Positions 13,440-24,248 of a stretch of DNA of 64,000 bases are shown in pieces. The DNA is taken from positions 1,240,001-1,304,000 of the forward strand of contig CASHTG010000017.1 in assembly GCA_949357655.1 (NCBI GenBank), written 5' to 3'. The position numbers and the translations under genes were made by a program. This DNA is from Parascedosporium putredinis. Its lineage: Eukaryota; Ascomycota; Sordariomycetes; Microascales; Microascaceae. Every line of letters begins with the position of its first letter. Position 1 is the stretch's first letter. A model generated the notes under the pieces. That model saw only the letters and a list, made by a program, of their open reading frames with translations. It was not told the origin of the DNA and made no database searches.

Positions 13440-13798
13440 ATGCAGCTCTCCATCGTCCTCGCTCTCCTCCCTCTCGCCCTCGCCGGCGTTGTCCCCGCCA
13501 GAACGGCGGCGCCGACTTCGGCACCTGCAACCCCAGCATCGACTTCCAGCTCGGTCGCGGCAACCGCAAGCCCGACGAGGGCACTTTCCTCCCCAGCGAC
13601 GCCGTCGTCGCGCAGGGCCAGCAGGATGCGCTGAACCCCAACATCATCACCAACCGCGTGTGCGACCAGCTCACCAACGTCTGCAACGCCAACCAGGCCG
13701 CCAAGGACCTCTGCGAGCAGGCCAAGGCCCAGGTCGAGGCTGCCGGTACCCGGGATGCCTCCACCGCGCAGCTTTTCAACTCTGTGCTCGGCTTCTAA
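13440..13798 (+). CDS. Small secreted cysteine-containing protein (one frame break)
   Basis: The start at 13440 sits in a good context (CCAAGATGC) after a pyrimidine-rich leader. The first 16 or so residues (MQLSIVLALLPLALAG) form a clear signal peptide. The mature part lies in the +1-shifted frame and contains GTCNPSIDF, ALNPNIITNRVCDQLTNVC and a final FNSVLGF, with four cysteines. The two frames join at the C run 13493-13496 if one C is missing, giving a 119-residue secreted protein. Short extracellular proteins with this pattern occur in many Sordariomycetes, including plant-associated species, but I know no established function. It is probably a cell-wall, surface or effector-like protein; that is inference. 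It is an isolated gene between two large gaps. Confidence 0.8.
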
Positions 13799-16700
13799 GC
13801 GATGGACGGGTTGAAAAATGAAGAGAGAAAGGGGGAGGGACACGAGAGGATGGGACCTTTGGGGAGGAAAGGGAAGGGGTTGAGGGGATATGAAAAAGCC
13901 TCTAATGAGGTGGAAGTTGAATAAAAACAAACCAATTCTTTCGCGCGAAAGCGCCTGTCACTTTTATGACAACCTAATCATTTTTCTTTCAAGATGCTTT
14001 TTTGTGCAATTCGTGTGGTGTGGTTACAAGTGCTCAGTTGCAGTCGCTAGTGATTCGCATCATTCATGTGGTCCGTCCTACTTACACAGGCCCTCGACAG
14101 CTGAGATCTTTTTCTCAAGTAAAAGAAAGGAAAAAGAAGAGTACGTAAGATGGTAGTGGGAGCGGGTTAGGTGGTGGTTCAACGATGACGGGGGCCGGAC
14201 TCTCGCGGTCCGTCAAACCCCTGAGCATGCCCGTCTTATACCGGGCTAGATTTCATTCGACGGCATCACCAATGATGGGATATCCCGGCCGACATAAATG
14301 ATACTTTTGGTTGTCATCACTTTTTCCAAGTCTTTACATGTACTCACTAATTCAGTCATAGTGTGTCTGGGTGACGGTTGAAATGGAGGCCGTAGAGGTG
14401 AGGTGAGTGTGTGGTCAATGTTTGTGTCTTGCAGTGACCCTTGCAAGTATTGAAAGGTTCTTACAGCTCCTCGTCTTCTAGTTGCCCCGTTCCAAACCCA
14501 GCAATCCGCCGTGTTTGTATTTACAATTGGGAGAGAGCTGGACAGGCCGGGCTGGCCGGGCTGGCAGAAGGAATATCAAGACATCGGCGCCGACGTGGCC
14601 GAGGGCGAGTGTGTGCTCCCACTGTGATGCGATGCTGGGCCCGGGGTGGGGTGGTATCATCAATCAAGACACATGCAGGCCAATTCATGTGACGTGCAGA
14701 AATTAACCTTTCGCTCGTCGAGATGACTTCCAAAAAGGTTTTCGGTCGCAAAGGGGTAACTGGTCCGATGGCCAAAAAAATGGGTGAAAATGGGAAACTA
14801 AACAAGCTGGGGCAAAGAAGAAAAATTCGCCTAATCAACTGCTTCTTCTTTTTACAAATCCCTTGATCCCCGCTGAACTCTTCACTGCTGCGGACGTTCC
14901 GAAAGAGGAGCAGAGCCTTGATATTGATACGATGCGAGACGAGCTTTCTCCGCGCACGACACAGGCGAGGCAATTCTAGACAACCGTCTGCCTCAGAGAA
15001 TGAAGAGGGGAATGGCTACCGCGTCCCGGTGTATAGGTTGGTTGGCGAATAGTAGAGGGCGAACATTAGCCAGCCCGGGCAAAGGAGGAAAACCGCAGCA
15101 ATGGGTTTCGCATCTGTGGTGAATGGCGGACGACGCCGACCCGCTCAAGCTATGGGCGCTATTTTATCGCCCCATGGGAGAGAGCGTCAGAGTTAGAGGG
15201 CTTCGATGGGTCGATGGCCGGAGCGGCGGTGGAGACCCACTACGAAGCGGGCTCCTCCGGGAAACCTGGGGACGACCCTGATTCGTGGATTTCGAACTCG
15301 TCTCTTGGGTTGAGCTTGACAGAGCATTGGGATTTATTCGGACCATCCAGCAAAATGTTGATTTTCCATTGGTCATGTGCAAGGAGAACATTGAAGGCTC
15401 AGTGTGCCGGCTCAGGGGACACATCGAAGTACCTGATGGTAACTTTCAGAAATTGTTAGTCCGCCTCCAGAACTCCCAGAATCCCTCCATCTCCAGTGCG
15501 CCTGCCTGGCGTTTCATTCTCTTAGTCGATGTACCTGTGTAGTACCGTACCGCTACGAACCACGAGGACCGTCCATCAGATGAGCCTTCCCGGTGCTTCC
15601 AGGCGAGGAATATTCTTCACTCGCCAAAATTTCTGCCAATAAGCACCCAGTTCCTGGCAACGACGAAGCTAGGCTCTTCCAGTCCTGCGCCAAGCATCAG
15701 ATCATCTCTGGCCCTTTTCCGCCGCCCGCCTCCTCGCTACTGCTAGTCGGTCCTCGCCATGGCAAACTCGAGAGGCAAGCAAGGAAAATACATGCCATCC
15801 CGCCTGTCTCCGAAAGATGTAATTTTCTCGTACCCCTCGCGTCAACGCCGGTGTCAAGAAACCCAGGAGAGGGAACGATCTTGTCGCTCAGAGGAGAGAT
15901 TTCTGAGGTGCTTCGATGCTGCGATGGTCCCCCGAACCTTGGCAGGGAGCCTAGGGATTGCCGTTGGAAATCTTGAATATCCTTGGGGAAGACCTAATCT
16001 GCACGTCTGTGATGATACGCATATACGTCAAACCAACGAGGGCGGTTGGGGCCTGCCTGCCCGGATCGGGGAGAGTGAACGAAAGGGAGGACGCGGGCGA
16101 GGTCTGGACTACAGAGGATGGATCGGTCGATACCGCAGGGCAACGTGTGGAATACCATAGAATACGAGCACACGTCCCCACCACCATCCAAGCCCTTCTC
16201 TGTCTACTGCTTCCCCCGAAAAAGGCATCGGAGGGGCGGTCGGGGCCGTGTCCCTGCCCTACCCACCGCAGGCCACCGACGTGGCTTGGCAACGCTTTTG
16301 ACACCAGTTTGGTTGACCAGGAATTTTTCAACCAAAGCCAAGACCCTATGTTTGAGCCCCGTTTGGGCACGAGGGTGCCGTGCAATACTACTCAAGTCAG
16401 CGGGAATCGGAGAGGCGGCAGCCCGAGCAGGGCGCTATTTGTCCTTTGCTCGCCCATCCACTCGTCGAACCGTTCCATTATTATTAGTTTTTCTAGGTGA
16501 CTGATCCCTGCTTTCTCACTGCAATCCGAGGGCATAGTCCCCCATCAGGAGACGGCGCAGCTGGGTTTGCATCCCTCCATTGGCGGATGGCGGATGCAGA
16601 GAAGTAGTATAGAAAATCAAAGGGAAGAAAAGAGACATTGGTACACTGCAGGGCTGCTTGGAAATGCCACTTGCGTGTGCTCTAGATTGTCCCCTGATGG
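13799..16700. other. Intergenic, no gene seen
   Basis: Short overlapping open frames only, none with domain-like features. The first few hundred bases probably carry the 3' untranslated region of the secreted-protein gene. Confidence 0.5.
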
Positions 16701-16711
16701 TATCATGGCAC

Positions 16712-16719
16712 TATATAAG
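16712..16719 (+). promoter_or_regulatory. Candidate TATA box of the MFS permease gene
   Basis: TATATAAG about 300 bases upstream of the ATG at 17020, followed by a pyrimidine-rich stretch. Positional inference. Confidence 0.4.
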
Positions 16720-17019
16720 CTTCCAGGGGCGCGACTTTTAACTTTTCCTTCCATTCTCTATATCGTTCATCAACAGTCCTACAATTTCACATTGCAAACG
16801 CATTCCCATCGTATTAGCAGGCCTCCTTCCCCTTCACGCCACTAACACTGAGCGGCCTAGCAGCTAAGAGTTCATAGCACGCAAAACACACAGTTCGGAA
16901 CTCGTAACTACAGATCACTTCAAAGTCCCCCTTATAAACCACCATTTTTTCCCATTCCCAAGCTTGAGTGCGCCACACGACCTTGTCCAGGTGAATCCGC
17001 CGAAGCAACTCCTGAGAAC

Positions 17020-18733
17020 ATGGACCTCGAAAATAACGCCTCCAATTCGAGTGCTGCAATACCGCAGACCGAAAAGACCGTCGACATTGACGCCAACCTT
17101 GGCGTGGAAGAGAAGAAGCAAGTCGTGAGTTCTCTCCCTCTCCCTCTCCCTCTCCTTCTCTCCCTCTTCCCATCGAACACCACCTTCATCACGCTCTCGT
17201 CCGTGAAAAGGAAACCCCGCGACAGATACTAACCTCGGGGCACAGTACCGAAAACTAGTCCGGAAACTGGACTACCATTTATTACCATGGCTCTGCATCC
17301 TCTACCTGCTTGCCTTCCTCGACCGTGCCAACATTGGTAATGCCAAAATCGCCGGTCTCACCCACGATCTAGGCTTGAGTGTGCCCCAGTTCAACGCCAC
17401 CTTGACCATTTTCTACGTCTCGTACTCCGTATTTGAGCCCTTGACCAATGTCTTGCTCAAGAAGTTAAGACCCTCCGTCTTCATCCCCGTCCTCATGTAA
17501 GTGTATTATTCATTGGGCCTTTGTCCGGCGCTCTATCCCTTTATTGTTTCGTTTGTCTCTTCTCCTCAGGCTAACGCGTGCCCTTGCGGGTAATTTCTTA
17601 GGATTATCTGGGGTGCCGTCATGACCTCCATGGGCTTCGTAAAGAACTGGAGCGGCCTCATGGCCGCCCGCTGGTTCCTAGGCCTCGCCGAAGCCGGCCT
17701 GTTTCCCGGCATCAGCTTCTACCTTTCCTGCTGGTACAGGCGATCCGAGCTCGGCGTCCGCACCTCCATCTTCTTCTCCTCCGCCGCCATTTCCGGCTCC
17801 TTTGGCGGCCTCCTCGCCGCCGCCATCGAAAAGATGGACGGCATCGGCAACCTGGCGGGCTGGGCGTGGATCTTCATCCTCGAAGGCCTGCTGACCGTCA
17901 TCTTTGGCGTCGCCTCCTTTTGGGCCGTGTACGACTTCCCCGACGGACCCAAGACGCGGTTCCTCAAGCCCGAGGAGAAGCAACGCGCCATCCTCCGCCT
18001 CAAGCAGGACAAGCAGGCTAGCGCCTCGTACGAAGCTTTCCAGATGCTGTACGTCTGGCAGGCGCTCAAGGACTGGAAGACGTGGCTGGGCATGATCATC
18101 TACAGCGGCGCCACCATGCCCCTGTACGCCTTTAGTATGTTTCTGCCCACCATCATCATGGACCTCGGTTGGAACACGGGTGTGGTCAAGTCGCAGCTGT
18201 ACAGCGTGCCCCCTTATGTCCTGGCCGCCCTCTTCACCGTCGTCGTGGGGTACTTGGCGGACCGGGTGAACCGCCGAGGCATTTTCAACATACTCTCCTC
18301 CTTGCTCGCGGCCGTCGGCTTCGCCATGCAGCTGGGGACCAGGAGCCCCGCCGCCCGCTACACGGCCACTTTTCTCGGCGCGCTGGGCATCTACCCCTGC
18401 ATCCCCAACACCATCTCCTGGGTGTCCAACAATACCGAGGGCGTCTACAAGCGCGGTGTCGTGCTGGGCTTCGTCATCGGCTGGGGTAACCTCAACGGCA
18501 TCGTCAGCTCCAACATCTACTTCTCCAGCCCCAACTACGTCGAGGGCCACAGCATCGTGCTCGCTTACTTGTGCCTGTTCCTCTGCGTCGGTAGCGCCCT
18601 CATGATGGTGCTGCTGAAGCTGGAGAATAAGAAGAGGCTGGAAGGCAAGCGGGACGTCTGGGTCGAGGGGAAGACGGAAGCTGAGATTCATGCACTGGGC
18701 GACGAGCGGCCCGATTTCTTATACATTATTTAG
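17020..18733 (+). CDS. MFS permease, Dal5/Tna1-type anion:cation symporter
   Basis: A major-facilitator transporter of the anion:cation symporter family (allantoate, nicotinate and related organic-anion permeases such as Dal5 and Tna1), acting in the plasma membrane. Exons are 17020-17124, 17246-17496 and 17602-18733. The introns have GTGAGT and GTAAGT donors, and the first has a perfect TACTAAC branch site at 17227-17233. The 495-residue product has a charged N-terminus, the ACS signature DRANIGNAKIAGL after the first membrane helix, an ARWFLGLAEAGLFPG stretch (helix 4 region), a central hydrophilic loop and six further hydrophobic segments. The frame is intact throughout, unlike most neighbours. 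Substrate cannot be read from the sequence. The long antisense open frame over exon 3 is a codon-bias shadow. Confidence 0.95.
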
Positions 18734-19470
18734 GACGGCTGCCCCCGCGACCGTTGGAGTTGATAGGGAATCGGAGCACCATCTTGTTTCCTCTTGATCC
18801 CTTTCTTCACTCCCTCTTTCCCTTCTTCCTTTTTCTTTGTCTTTTTCTTCCCTTTGCCCACTACCTTGTACGGCAGCGGGTACGGTGTTGGTGGTGTTAT
18901 TTCTTTAATTGAATGACCTTGATGAGAGCTACGATGGATATGGGCGCTTGTGCTTGAGAAAGTGGGCGCCAAGTTGTAATGGGTGTAGAGCAAGCAGTTT
19001 CTTTTTTTTGTTCTTGTCAGGTTCAAAAGTCATAAAAAGAGCGCAGATGCATAGAGGACTAGATAGATGCGAGATGAGAGCTCTGATCTCCGAGTCGAGG
19101 CAGACCGTCATGAGGAATATATATATATATATATCTACATCCCTCGTTTGGGCTAATTACTTTTGACAACGATTTTTCCTGTTCCAAAAAGAATGTCGAG
19201 ATAGATAAATAAAAAAGTAGCTTGGTATGACGTGATGCCATGAGCTGCAAATCTCATGATTCGAGCGAAGCCTCCGAGAATGTTGTCCAAAAGTATAAAA
19301 GGCTGGCGGAGCGCCCACCAACTCAACTCTCCAAGCCAGCCAGTTCCTGCTGCGCCGCAGAAAGGCCAAGATTGTTCGCTCCGGATTTCCATTTTGTCCA
19401 AAAGCACGCACGAGGGAAGCGCGTGGGTTTTAAGATGTTGACTAGGAAGTCTACCGTCAACGAAGAACAA
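18734..19470. other. Intergenic between MFS gene and tRNA
   Basis: AT-richer 3' flank of the permease gene with a TA microsatellite at 19117-19134. No gene seen. Confidence 0.6.
19117..19134. repeat. (AT)n microsatellite
   Basis: About nine uninterrupted AT units. Confidence 0.9.
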
Positions 19471-19560
19471 GGGCCGATGGTCTAGTGGTATGATTCTCGC
19501 TTAGGGTAACACCCTGTGCTTGCATGCGAGAGGTCCCGGGTTCAATCCCCGGTTGGCCCC
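19471..19560 (+). tRNA. tRNA-Pro (anticodon AGG) with intron
   Basis: A cloverleaf can be drawn by eye. The acceptor stem pairs GGGCCGA (19471-19477) with TTGGCCC (19553-19559), with discriminator C at 19560. The D-arm is GGTCTAGTGGTA, the anticodon stem CTCGC/GCGAG (19496-19500 with 19526-19530), and the T-arm is built around GGTTCAATCC. The anticodon AGG is 19503-19505. An 18-nt intron (19507-19524) sits one base 3' of the anticodon, the canonical position for tRNA endonuclease. It decodes CCU and, after A-to-I editing, CCC. A T-rich run follows within 20 bases, suitable for RNA polymerase III termination. Confidence 0.95.
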
Positions 19561-20050
19561 CATCTTTTTCATTTTTTCGTTGCTCCAATGTTTTCTCATC
19601 TTTTTTCCTGCACCACACACCCCCACACCATCCGTCACTCTCTCCCGAGAAGGCCGAGCCGTCCAATCAGTGGAGTCGTAGATAATTCATGCCGACAATC
19701 AGTTGACGGGCTTTCTTTTTCATCACCATTTTTCTTTCTTTTTGATATTTTGGGTTCGAGCCACCCAACTCTAACCACCAACACGTTGGTCGCTAGACTT
19801 CACCACGGATGCCGTGCTCTAACATGTTTGATTTGCTCGTCACCGTGACAACGGCGAGCGCTGCTTGCGGCGCGGGGCTCTGGAGCCAGAAAGATGCGCA
19901 AGTTCACGAATCGCTCATGAAGGACCAGATCGGTGTTGCATAGATGGCATTAGACATTGTTTCTTTTATTCCTACAAAAATCGACATGGCAATAAAACAT
20001 CTTGCTTCCCGCTCCCCTTCGCTCCCCTCCCCCATTTTCGCATTGGGCGC
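19561..20050. other. Intergenic between tRNA and MAPEG gene
   Basis: T-rich pol III terminator-like runs just after the tRNA, then the presumed 3' untranslated region of the minus-strand glutathione transferase gene. No further gene. Confidence 0.55.
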
Positions 20051-20667
20051 TTACGCGTTGACCATGTCGAGACCAGTCTTGATGGTCAAGCCGAGGAGGC
20101 CGAGGAAGCTAATGTACTGGCCGGAGCCAATGTACCTTCCGGTGCCGTTCTTCTTGTCAACGTTGGTGTAGCCGATGGCGTAGAGGACGCGGGAGAAGGA
20201 CCACCACGCGCCGAGGGCGGCGGAGGTGACGGGGTACTTGAGGCCGGCGGCGAGGAGGAGGTAGAGGAAGCTGGTGTGGCCCTCGAGGAAGTTTCCGTGG
20301 CCGCGCTGGGCGCAGTTGAAGAGGTAGAGGGCGTCCTTTTCGTTTTGGGACTTGGCGGCGGCGGTCTGCTCGGCGCTGGCGTACAGGTAAGGGTAGGGGA
20401 CGCCGGCGCGCTTGCGGAAGGGGCCGACGCGGGCGCCGTGCCAGAATCCGACGAGGACGGTGAGGGCGCCGCTGAGGATGACGTAGCTGAGGCGGAGAAG
20501 ATGGAGAGATTAGCTTTGGGTTTTGCTTGTTTGGGGGGGTTGGAGACGAGGGAGGATCGGGGGTGGAATAGATAGCTCGTGGGTAGGTTGGTAGAGGGGG
20601 AGGGAATAGCTTGGCTGGCGGTGACTTACCCGTATTCCTGGGGAATCTGAAGGGCGATGGAAGACAT
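20051..20667 (-). CDS. Microsomal glutathione S-transferase 3-like protein (MAPEG family)
   Basis: A small membrane enzyme of the MAPEG family, expected to conjugate or reduce hydrophobic peroxides and electrophiles with glutathione in the ER or outer mitochondrial membrane. Exon 1 is 20667-20630, beginning MSSIALQIPQEYG. A 143-nt intron (20629-20487, GTAAGT..CAG) is followed by exon 2, 20486-20051. The product is 157 residues, normal for mGST3. It shows the expected first helix (YVILSGALTVLVGFWHG), the PYPYLYAS motif, the conserved FNCAQRGHGNFLEG segment before helix 2, and two further hydrophobic helices. The frame is intact. A long plus-strand open frame across it is a shadow. Confidence 0.95.
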
Positions 20668-22487
20668 GGTGGGTATATGGAGGGAGAGAGAAGGACGAAA
20701 GATGAGATTGAAAATTTGAAAAGGTGGAATTAGTTAGATTAGAGGCGAAATGTGGTTTGGTAGCTTGGTTACGAAAGAGGGAAGAATGAGACAAGACGAG
20801 GAAGCTGTTTGGGGTCCCGGAGCTTTAAATGTCGAATTACTGATCAGTCTGGAGCTTACTGCAAGGGACAACAACAACGTAGCCCTCCCTTCCCCTTCCC
20901 CCACCCCAATCCCCAAGCCAAGCCAAGCGCAAGGGGGTGCCTTGACCCGCCACGTTTGCGTTTGTGGAAAAGCGCAGTTCCGCTGGAACCTTTTTCCCTC
21001 GTTTTGGTTTCCTGCCCTTTTTTAGCGGCGGAGTTTCGTAATCGCCGAAAGAGCGTTCCATGCCGAAGGAGACGGCCCCCTCCCCCTGAACAAGCGACGA
21101 AAGCGAAAGCGCGCCCGCCCGCGAAGAGGACGACGGGATTCTCGAGCCTTCTGTGCAGATTTCGGTAATAATACTATCGGCCCTCTTTCAGCCTTCGACG
21201 CGCGAGACTAGTAGAAGCCAAGCAAGCGCGAACGTATATGTAGAATTGCGCCGGCCGCCTTCTCCTTCGGCCAAACTGAAGCCCGCACACTCCGTTTCCA
21301 ACAGGCGAACCACCCACCCTCGAGACAACTTTTATTTCCTCCTCCCCGCAAGCCTGCTCACTTTCTTGGAGATCCTTGGATCCTTGGGCATCGATGGCGC
21401 ATTGCGTTGAAAAGAAGGATGCCTAAAAACATAAAGAAAAAGGCCCTGCAGCCTGTCATCTCCAGGGCAGAAGCAGGAGCGGATGACACGACGCGGGATG
21501 TGGCCCAAACGTGTTTCTCTCCGCGCCCTCTTGACGATTGAGAAGCTTGGGGATTTTTGTGATATTGTCTAGGCCACGCCAGCTTCTCAGCAGCCTGCGA
21601 GACGCGGCTCTTGGGCACCTGGCATCCTCGACATGTCCTCGTCTCATCCATGGATCACTGCCCATCTTCGGTCTTGGCTTCCATTATTCTCTGATCCTAT
21701 TCCGGAGATCCTAGGGTCCACGACAGGGACCGGATGCCTAACACGGCCCCGTCAGACGATGGGGGGATGGTGGTCCATCAATGCTCACGATGTCTGTCGC
21801 TGCCAGTCAGCTTCACCTCCGTTTCTGGCGCTTTGCGGGGCCAGCCCTTTTTTCTTCTCCTTATTTGTAAGGCGGCGGAACTCCGCAACGCTACCATCCA
21901 CTCTCCACACGGCAACCGGCATTCTCTGCAGCGAAAAAGAAGGAAGGATCTCTTCGCCGTCGGCGTTTAATTTCTTTGATTCCCACCTCCGAAATAATAA
22001 TCGTGCAGCCTAGAGCCACGGGCCAGGCCGGTAGTACGACACCCCCGATTTCCGTCGGGATCACTAATTGGGAAAATAACAGATCACCTCCGGAAACCGC
22101 CTTTTGGGAATGGGGGCAGTTTTTGTGGACTGGACACTTGTGCTGTCCTTGTTTGCTTTTCTTTTTGTTACATACACGTATAATCCTGCGACACTATGCC
22201 GTAAGCTTATGGGCCTTGGCGGTGATCATCCTCTTTTCAAGGGTCTCTCGGAGGGACATCATCCAAGCCATTCCCTCTAGATAATAGTAGGCAAAGAGCG
22301 TAAGCTAGAGCTCACCCCCGCTTGTTAGCGCCCCAAGGAAATCCTCAGGTCCAGATCCGTTATCTCGCATCAAAACCTTGCTAGGCGTGAGAACAAACTT
22401 GCAGTAGTGTAGCCCACAAACTAACACGACCAACTTTCATGTTCTTTCAAGAGAGAGAAACAGCTATTCGCTCCATTCATCCCCCAG
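20668..22487. other. Intergenic, no gene seen
   Basis: Promoter side of the MAPEG gene, then about 1.5 kb without a supportable open frame. The last part is the 3' flank of the PEP-mutase-like gene. Confidence 0.5.
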
Positions 22488-23358
22488 TTATAACTGACCT
22501 CCGCCCAAAATCCTAGCCGCCGCATCCCTCACCGCCTTCATCGCCAGCAGATACAGCTCCGGCCCAACACTAATCCGCGCCACCCCGATCCTCCCCAGCT
22601 CCCCGGTCGACAAGCCCGCCTCCCCGGCCCGGAGCTTGACCGCGACCCTACCCCCAATTCCCGCACCAGCGTCTCCACCTCGCTCGTGCGCAGGCCCCGC
22701 GCCCCGCCCCAGTAAAACACCGTCGTCGCCCCGGCCTCCAGGTACGCTTTGCCCCGCTCCACCGCCTCCCGCAGCGTCGGCTCGTCCTCGTCGACCGAGG
22801 GCGGCTCCAGCCGGAACACGTCGCACCGCGCGTTGAGCACAAATCCTTCCGGCGCCGCTGCCAGCGCTTCCCTCAGCCTGCGCACTTGCACTTCCACCGG
22901 GTACAGCGGGCCCTCCCCACTCCCCCGTTGTCGTCGTCGTTGCCGTTATCCACCGAGTTGCGCGGCGGGCGCCACGCGAACCCTGCCGAGGGGATGGAGT
23001 CTTCGATATTAGCCCCCGCCGCGCCGAGCTCCGCCGCCCGCGCGACAGCCTCGGCGATGCGCTCCCCGTACCCGTCCTGCAGATCGATCGAGATGGGTAG
23101 CGCGGCCGCGTGCGCCACCGGCGCGATGCGCGAAAACGCCGCGAGGTTCTGCTCGAGCGTCAGTTCCTCGTCCCGGATCCCTAGGCTCGCCGCGATGGCC
23201 CACGACGCCGTGGCCGTGGCCTTGACGAGGGTTTTGCCTCCTTGGTTGAGCTGGAGGAGCGACGATAGCGACGAGGCGTCGTAGATGTTGGGCAGCACCA
23301 CGGGGTTTCCGGGCTCGTGGAGGGCCTTGAATGCGGACTGCGCTGTGCCGGACGACAT
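22488..23358 (-). CDS. PEP mutase / isocitrate lyase superfamily protein (two frame breaks)
   Basis: A member of the TIM-barrel superfamily that includes phosphoenolpyruvate mutase, 2-methylisocitrate lyase and oxaloacetate hydrolase; fungal copies of this short type act on carbon-carbon bonds of small 2-oxo or carboxylic acids, with unknown substrate. No intron is needed. The start MSSGTAQSAF at 23358 is followed by the family motifs LPNIYDASS, PISIDLQDGYGE (Mg-binding region), GANIEDS and FVLNARCDVF, and near the end GVARISVGPELY. The conserved sequence moves between three frames. Breaks fall at the C runs 22922-22926 and 22651-22655 (G runs on the coding strand). One added base at each gives 290 residues, the usual length. 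The canonical isocitrate lyase KKCGH catalytic motif is absent, so a true isocitrate lyase is excluded. Confidence 0.88.
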
Positions 23359-24248
23359 TTTGGGAGGGTTCGGGGGTTTTCGGTTTCCTTTCTCTTCTCT
23401 TTTCTTGTTTGTCCTATCTCTCTCTCTTTCCGATTGGCGAGGAAACAAGGTTGCGGCCGTCGCACAAATAAATTGAGGGAGAAGAGAACTCGTAGGTAAA
23501 AATATTGTGCACACCGTTCACTCGCAGGTTGCAAGCTGATCGGCTTATAAGAGTGCGGTGGGAGAAAGAGGAGGGAAATGGCGTGCTTGGCCGTGTCGGC
23601 AGTGCACCCGCTTTATACTTCGTACCCTTCTAGCTGCTCCTCTTGCGACCTACGCCCTATGACATGTCATGTCACCCCCGCGTTTGCGGCTGGGGACGGC
23701 GATCGAAAGCAAAGGGTGGAAGCGATTCCTAACAAGGGTTGAGGTGCGGGAGAACACGAATCCCGCTCCGCGGAAACGCCGTGAAGCCAACTGCACCCGC
23801 GCGGCATGAGTCGGCCCCGACCGGGGTTGTGAACTGCAATATGGCCAAGCTCACCAAATCATGCACGGATTGCTGCACAGCATACCCAAAGAAACAACCC
23901 TCTCAAGAGACTGTGAAACGGAATCGACGAAAAAAATGTAGTATTCGCAAATATCCAATGCGTCGGCACCGTTCTAACCCGAGCCTAGCCACGGTCTAAT
24001 ATAAAAAAACATCCGTTTGCTTGGACCGCTATTCCCACCGATGCCGATCTTAGTATAGATGTATCCGTGTGTATGAAGAACGAGAGAGGTAGCACCAATC
24101 AATTTTTCGGTCCTAGGTCAAACGAGGAGAGCTCCCCGTCCCAAAAGAAAAGAAAAGGAAATGGGATAGGGGAGAGTGAGAGTTAGGGCAAGGTGTGAAA
24201 AGACCAAAAGAAATCTCTCCATGCCTCCCCTACCCTGCTGTAACTATT
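23359..24248. other. Intergenic between PEP-mutase-like gene and APP1
   Basis: Pyrimidine/purine-rich leader of the minus-strand gene on the left, 3' flank of the App1-like gene on the right. No gene seen. Confidence 0.55.

Noticed and set aside
17678..18691. Long minus-strand open frame (337 codons) over the MFS gene
   Set aside because: It is the antisense shadow of a GC-rich coding exon; its translation is low-complexity Gly/Glu/Asp/Val without domain features.
19865..20575. Plus-strand 236-codon open frame
   Set aside because: Antisense of the MAPEG exon, whose sense product matches a known family from end to end.
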